From the NCBI RefSeq assembly GCF_030272615.1, contig NC_081414.1:766721653-766785652 (forward strand): a stretch of DNA of 64,000 nt, given 5' to 3'. A program made the position numbers and the translations under genes. Below the pieces are notes generated by a model that was not told the origin of the DNA, made no database searches, and was given only the letters and a program-made list of their open reading frames with translations. The DNA is from Cryptomeria japonica. Its lineage: Eukaryota; Streptophyta; Pinopsida; Cupressales; Cupressaceae. Below are positions 59,961 to 64,000 of the stretch, one piece after another (the stretch's first letter is position 1; each line of letters begins with the position of its first letter).

Positions 59961-61418
59961 TCCTAAGTCTTTGACTTTAAAAATTATACATTACATGATA
60001 AGGAGGCATGTCCAGTATTCCTACGAGGAACAACATAATCCATATAGTGGTGTGTGTGGCCATGGAATGGTAAAAGAAAAAAGAAAGAGAATAGAATTAT
60101 CAAAATTTGCAACACCTATATTTATGGGTTCAAATAGGATTCAACTATATGATTCTTTACTTGGTATTTAAAAGGAGTCTTTGGGAAGAACTGGTAGTAT
60201 ACCTTGCAAGCAAAGACTTCTAGAGAGAAAAGAAGACCGCTGCCAAACAAGGAATTTATAAGCTGTTTGAAACCACAAAGGCAAATTGCAGAAGTTAAGC
60301 ACTAGATAAAAGAGCGTACATGGTAACAAAATTTGAAGAGAAATTCGCAGGGATAGAGGAGCCATTGTTGCTATTCTAAAAGGAAGAAATCGACAATCAA
60401 AAGGACCATGCCAGTCTGAAAGAAAATCACTATTTTTTTTGGAGCACTCAAAGTTGTCCCATGAGGTAGATAGTGTGAATTCTGTAGTAGGAATGATCTC
60501 CACCAAATAAGAAAGGAAGAATCATGAGTTTGTTGTTGGAGATCTAGCGGTACATAGAGAGCAAAAATTTCCAAATTAAGAAAAGGAATTCTGCGTGGAA
60601 GATCGCTATTGAAAGAAGATAAAGTGTTTGATGAAGATGTTCACATGGAAAATGTAGCCATTCAAGGAGAAATAGTAACTTATACCAAAGAAGATCATAT
60701 CTGGTTTGAAAAGTATATAAGATTACAACTATTTTAGAACTTATAAGTATTTAAAGATTGTTGTCGTTAAGGGATAAAAAGAGAGATCTTCTTTAGGCCA
60801 CAATTTACATTAGTCACCAACTTGAATCAGATATTGCTACCGCATTTGTGAAGCCACACCATTAGAATAAACCAAAGCTATCTATAGAGAGTTATCACTA
60901 AAAGAAAGAAGTAGTTCCAAGAAAGAGCGTCACCACTTCATCATAATCATCCACTTTCAAAAGTAGCTAAAGTGAATAGAAGATTGCAGAATTTGTTTGA
61001 AAGATTGTAGTTTGAGGAGATCAAGCCAACCTAAGATAAAGGTATGCTGATTTGTCCCAAATCTGTCAAAAGTTATCAATTGACAGGTTTATTTTGAAAG
61101 ACAAGCTAAACCAATGCCAAGAGATTGTAAAAGTCAAGAATATTGATTTAAGTTGATTTTAAAGATGGCATTGCAACTATTAAAGGAATTTGTATGATGA
61201 CAAAAGGAGTAAATAAGAGATCTAAATATCATTGAAAATAAAGTTGTCAAATATTGAAATTAGAGGTCTGAAAATTTATTTTAAGTCGTTAAACATCTTG
61301 TTATGAATAATGATGAACAATTGTAATCAAGGGAGAAATGGTGTTAAAGGGTTGCTAACAAACCTATTTTTATAGGTGGCCCCCATTGTCTAGTTAAGTT
61401 ATGTGATAGAATAAAGTT
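59961..61418 (+). other. Element E interior
   Basis: Noncoding by inspection. The minus-strand frames at 60168-60574 were examined as possible HCT exon 1 but have none of its motifs. Nothing else is recognised. Confidence 0.5.
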
Positions 61419-61430
61419 TATGGGGTGGGG

Positions 61431-61585
61431 TGTTAAAATATAAATTGCATTCATCACTTTCTTTATGTATAGGAATCTCTATTGTAAGAGACATGTCTCT
61501 TTATTGATGTACCTATTTAAGGATCTTTGGATCCTCTTATTTGTATATATAGAAAATATAATTTAATGCTCTCCAATTTTTGTTA
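61431..61585 (+). repeat. Element E 3' LTR
   Basis: It starts TGTTAAAATATAAATTG after the polypurine tract and ends near the second CTCTCCAATTTTT. About 10 percent of positions differ from the 5' LTR, so the insertion is old. Confidence 0.75.
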
Positions 61586-61600
61586 GTATAAAGCTAGAGT

Positions 61601-61915
61601 CTGCAACCTCACAAACTATACAAAAATGGTTGCTTTGGAACATGGTGTGTACATCCATATCACAATGAATGATAGAGAAATTTTGCAAATGTTGGAGCAG
61701 GAATTGCCTTGGTAGACATTGATGCAAAATGGGTAAGCATAGACAAGGAACACTAATTGTTTGACATAATACCTTTAAGAAATTTGTTCTCATTGAATGA
61801 CTTGATTATAGGATATGCAAAATGCAGAAGCATAGACAAGGCACCTAAACTGTTTGACAAAATGCCTCAGATCACACTTTTCTACTGGAATGCCCTGATT
61901 GCAGTGTATTAACAA
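61601..61915 (+). pseudogene. PPR protein pseudogene, right fragment
   Basis: It reads VALEHGVYIH, then after one frameshift ANVGAGIALVDIDAKW, LFDIIPLRNLFS, IIGYAKCRSIDKAPKLFDKM and FYWNALIAVY. These are consecutive PLS-type pentatricopeptide repeats (ALVDMYAKCGSI and GYAKCGSID-ARKLFDKMP are the usual forms). At least one frameshift and one stop occur. PPR proteins bind organellar RNA; this fragment cannot be functional. Confidence 0.8.
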
Positions 61916-62416
61916 AAAAAATAGGTTTGTTGAAAAGGCTTCAAAACATTGTCCTTCTAGGTACCTCATAGGAGAATTGGTTGCAATTGCATGTATAACA
62001 AACCTTCTCAAGCTTTGAAATGCCTCCTATGATGAATGGTTTGACAGGGAATTTTAAGTATTTTTAATTTTTTTTTATTAAAGATCTATTGTGATATGAT
62101 GTAATATTTTTGGATGGGTAGTGTAGTTATGGAGAATATGCAAGCAATGCTTGTAATAATGAAATTGTTTTTTAGTTTAAACCAATCTCATTTCTTCTAT
62201 CTTTTTAAAAAATATTTGTATTCTTTGTCAGTTAAAAGAGCATTAATAGTGTAAGATTAAAATGTTATTTTGGTTTATATTGGCATAGTTTCTCAACTAG
62301 ATGATATGTTAGATCTTGTTCTCAAGAAACAAGATATGATTGAATGCACAATTTGATAGGGAAATTTTGACTTCCCTAAGTGTAATCTTTTATTTATTGG
62401 ACAAAAATCTTCACCA
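61916..62416. other. No gene seen
   Basis: AT-rich 3' flank of the PPR remnant. Confidence 0.4.
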
Positions 62417-62659
62417 ATGAAAAATTCCTTTTCTCTTCTACATGGTCGTGTGTCTTCTTCCTCAAATTCTTTTGGCTCTTTAACAACTAGTGGCTTCGTT
62501 CATCAACCTAGTCTTGATCCCGTGGATGATGGTCTTGGCATTTATAGTCTAGACACTGAAATGCTCCTTAATTCAAAATTGGGTCATGCCCTAATCTCAC
62601 ATGGGCACATGGCCAACAAGTGTACCAGATCTAAGAACAAGGCTCTGCATCAATCTTGA
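62417..62659 (+). other. Open frame of 80 codons, doubtful
   Basis: It starts MKNSFSLLHGRVSSSSNS and ends GHGHMANKCTRSKNKALHQS-like (Gly-His-x-x-x-x-Cys, half of a zinc knuckle). It could be a remnant of a retroelement Gag or zinc-knuckle protein. No other support, so it is listed as an ORF only. Confidence 0.25.
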
Positions 62660-64000
62660 TGGCCTTATGTTCTTCTGCATCATTACATAATGGACGTTCC
62701 CTCTAATTGGGAATGAATGTAACTATATATTCAATAGGGTACTATCTATATAAATTTTTTATTAGATATCATTTGCATTGATAACATAGAACTATAGGTT
62801 TCATCCTCCTATTTCAACCGACCTATCTTTTATTGTATAAAATTAAAGGCCAAAACCATCTTTTCTATGTCAAATAATTCCTTGATTTAGCATCTCTTAT
62901 TAGGTTCACATTTGTAGTGTAAAAAAATCCAATGATTGGTTGTAAAAACTCACCAAACCTTTGAGAACCTTATCACAAATTGAGTCCCAACGTCATGAAG
63001 AGTTCCAACTAAAGTAAACTCATGAAATTTAAATAATTTGAGAGGAATAATACTCACATTTACAAAAGCAATTTTGTCAAAAATTCTTCCATGCTTATCT
63101 TTCTCTTATTCCAAATGAATATTGTCCCATGACATTGGTAATTTCCTTGTTAGTAATGAGGGTATATATATTACACACAAACATGAAAGTTTTCAATATT
63201 GACATTGTATCAAATAAATCCTTTAACAAGATCTATATCAAGCACTTCTAAAGTGGCAACTGAGATGTACCACCTTAGAAGAAGAAAATTTACTCAATCT
63301 AGCTTATCTATCTCCACAAGGATGACAATCTACTATAATTCACTACCAAAGTGAACGAGAAACTCTATTGTGATATTTTTGGTACCATAAAAAGCCTAGA
63401 GAGGAGAGTGTGTGAAATAAATGATTATCATAGATCTAAAGAGGGATAAGCAATTGGGAAAAAATAATGAGAGGCCAAAAACCTCTTGAACTAAACCAAA
63501 TATGTGGGATCTATCACTCCAACATAGGAATTGATTGGTACATGAGGCTGAGGGATGCTAACAAAAGGTGGAATGATTATAGCAACATCAAGATTAAATG
63601 TCTTATTGATCCCATATCTTGCTAAGGCTATACATTATTATTGATGGTTTTGTTAACAATAAGAACAAAACCAAGATTGGGAGAAATATATATTTAAATT
63701 TGAGTAAAGAGGATTAAGGTTTGTAGCAAGGATAAATCATTAAATTTTTTTGGATGACATGTTAGATTGCTTGGTGAGTCATTACTTACAATAATTTGAC
63801 TGATTATGATTAGATTTTTCTTACATGTATAATAACCCCTACAAAAAATTTTACTAATAAAAAGGATGTGTTTGTGATTAGTATCTTGGGTCTTGCAGGT
63901 TGGAAGAAGAACTAAGAAATAATTAATCATGAGGTCTCATTATGTTGTATATAACCACTCATTATTGGAGACTATATATACATGGTGACTCTTGTGGTGA
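62660..64000. other. No gene seen to the window end
   Basis: AT-rich sequence with no coding motif, terminal repeat or RNA gene recognised. HCT exon 1 was looked for on the minus strand and not found. Confidence 0.45.

Larger units (their letters stand above)
59790..61586 (+). mobile_element. Element E: 1.8-kb short LTR retrotransposon (TRIM/SMART-like)
   Basis: Two direct LTRs of about 155 bp (about 59791-59947 and 61431-61585) share TCATCACTTTC and GATGTACCTATTTAAGG and end CTCTCCAATTTTT. A primer-binding site TGATATCAGAGCA (59948-59960) is one change from the initiator tRNA-Met type TGGTATCAGAGC. A polypurine tract TATGGGGTGGGG precedes the 3' LTR. The 1.47-kb interior has no protease, RT or integrase, so the element depends on others. 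It sits inside the PPR pseudogene. Confidence 0.8.

Noticed and set aside
60168-60574. Exon 1 of the HCT-like gene
   Set aside because: The open frames lack every exon 1 motif of the family and lie inside element E.
63694-63930. 78-codon minus-strand open frame
   Set aside because: AT-rich composition and no motif; not distinguishable from chance.

Overview
The window looks like nuclear DNA of a seed plant with a large, repeat-filled genome, most likely a gymnosperm such as a conifer. This is an inference from the low gene density, deeply nested and decayed LTR retrotransposons, an intron-containing plant laccase, an HCT-like BAHD acyltransferase exon and a plant-type PPR pseudogene. No ribosomal, organellar, bacterial or CRISPR sequence was seen. 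Names A-E, T1, T2 and L are labels used only in this annotation.

Region 1 (1-24732) is a nest of transposons on the minus strand. A pol-only Ty3/gypsy element of Tat type (B, 17262-24732) carries, just past its integrase gene, a second gypsy element (A, 1-17261) that has gag and a protease-like region but no reverse transcriptase or integrase. Element A is itself interrupted inside the protease-like region by a 10.3-kb DNA transposon (T1, 2211-12519). T1 has about 50-bp terminal inverted repeats beginning GGGT, a 4-bp AGAA target duplication, GC-rich palindromic subterminal arrays and two convergent genes: a DDE-like transposase (plus strand) and an eight-exon partner protein (minus strand) whose last exons are a tandem duplication. 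Removing T1 and one AGAA restores the protease-region reading frame of A exactly.

Region 2 (24733-33400) holds an unassigned stretch, a decayed Ty1/copia element on the plus strand (C, about 25544-29833) with substituted catalytic residues in protease, integrase and RT, and two low-complexity tracts (GA-rich, then CT-rich).

Region 3 (33370-35815) is a six-exon laccase gene on the plus strand. All splice sites and all four copper-ligand motifs are present, but one in-frame TAG replaces a conserved Trp near codon 97.

Region 4 (37557-45893) is a large LTR element without recognisable RT or integrase (D), with several minisatellites and a 32-nt match to the 3' part of tRNA-Trp at its primer-binding site. 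Its right LTR is interrupted by a 1.2-kb relative of T1 (T2).

Region 5 (45894-64000) has a long empty AT-rich stretch, a 72-codon unknown ORF with a G-box upstream, a 6-kb L1-type LINE with RNase H domain and 17-bp target duplication (L, minus strand), the second exon of an HCT-like acyltransferase (minus strand), and a PPR pseudogene split by a 1.8-kb short LTR element (E).

The items most worth following up are T1 and its partner gene, the gag-only/pol-only pair A and B, a stem-loop module repeated in their LTRs, and the extended tRNA-Trp match in D.
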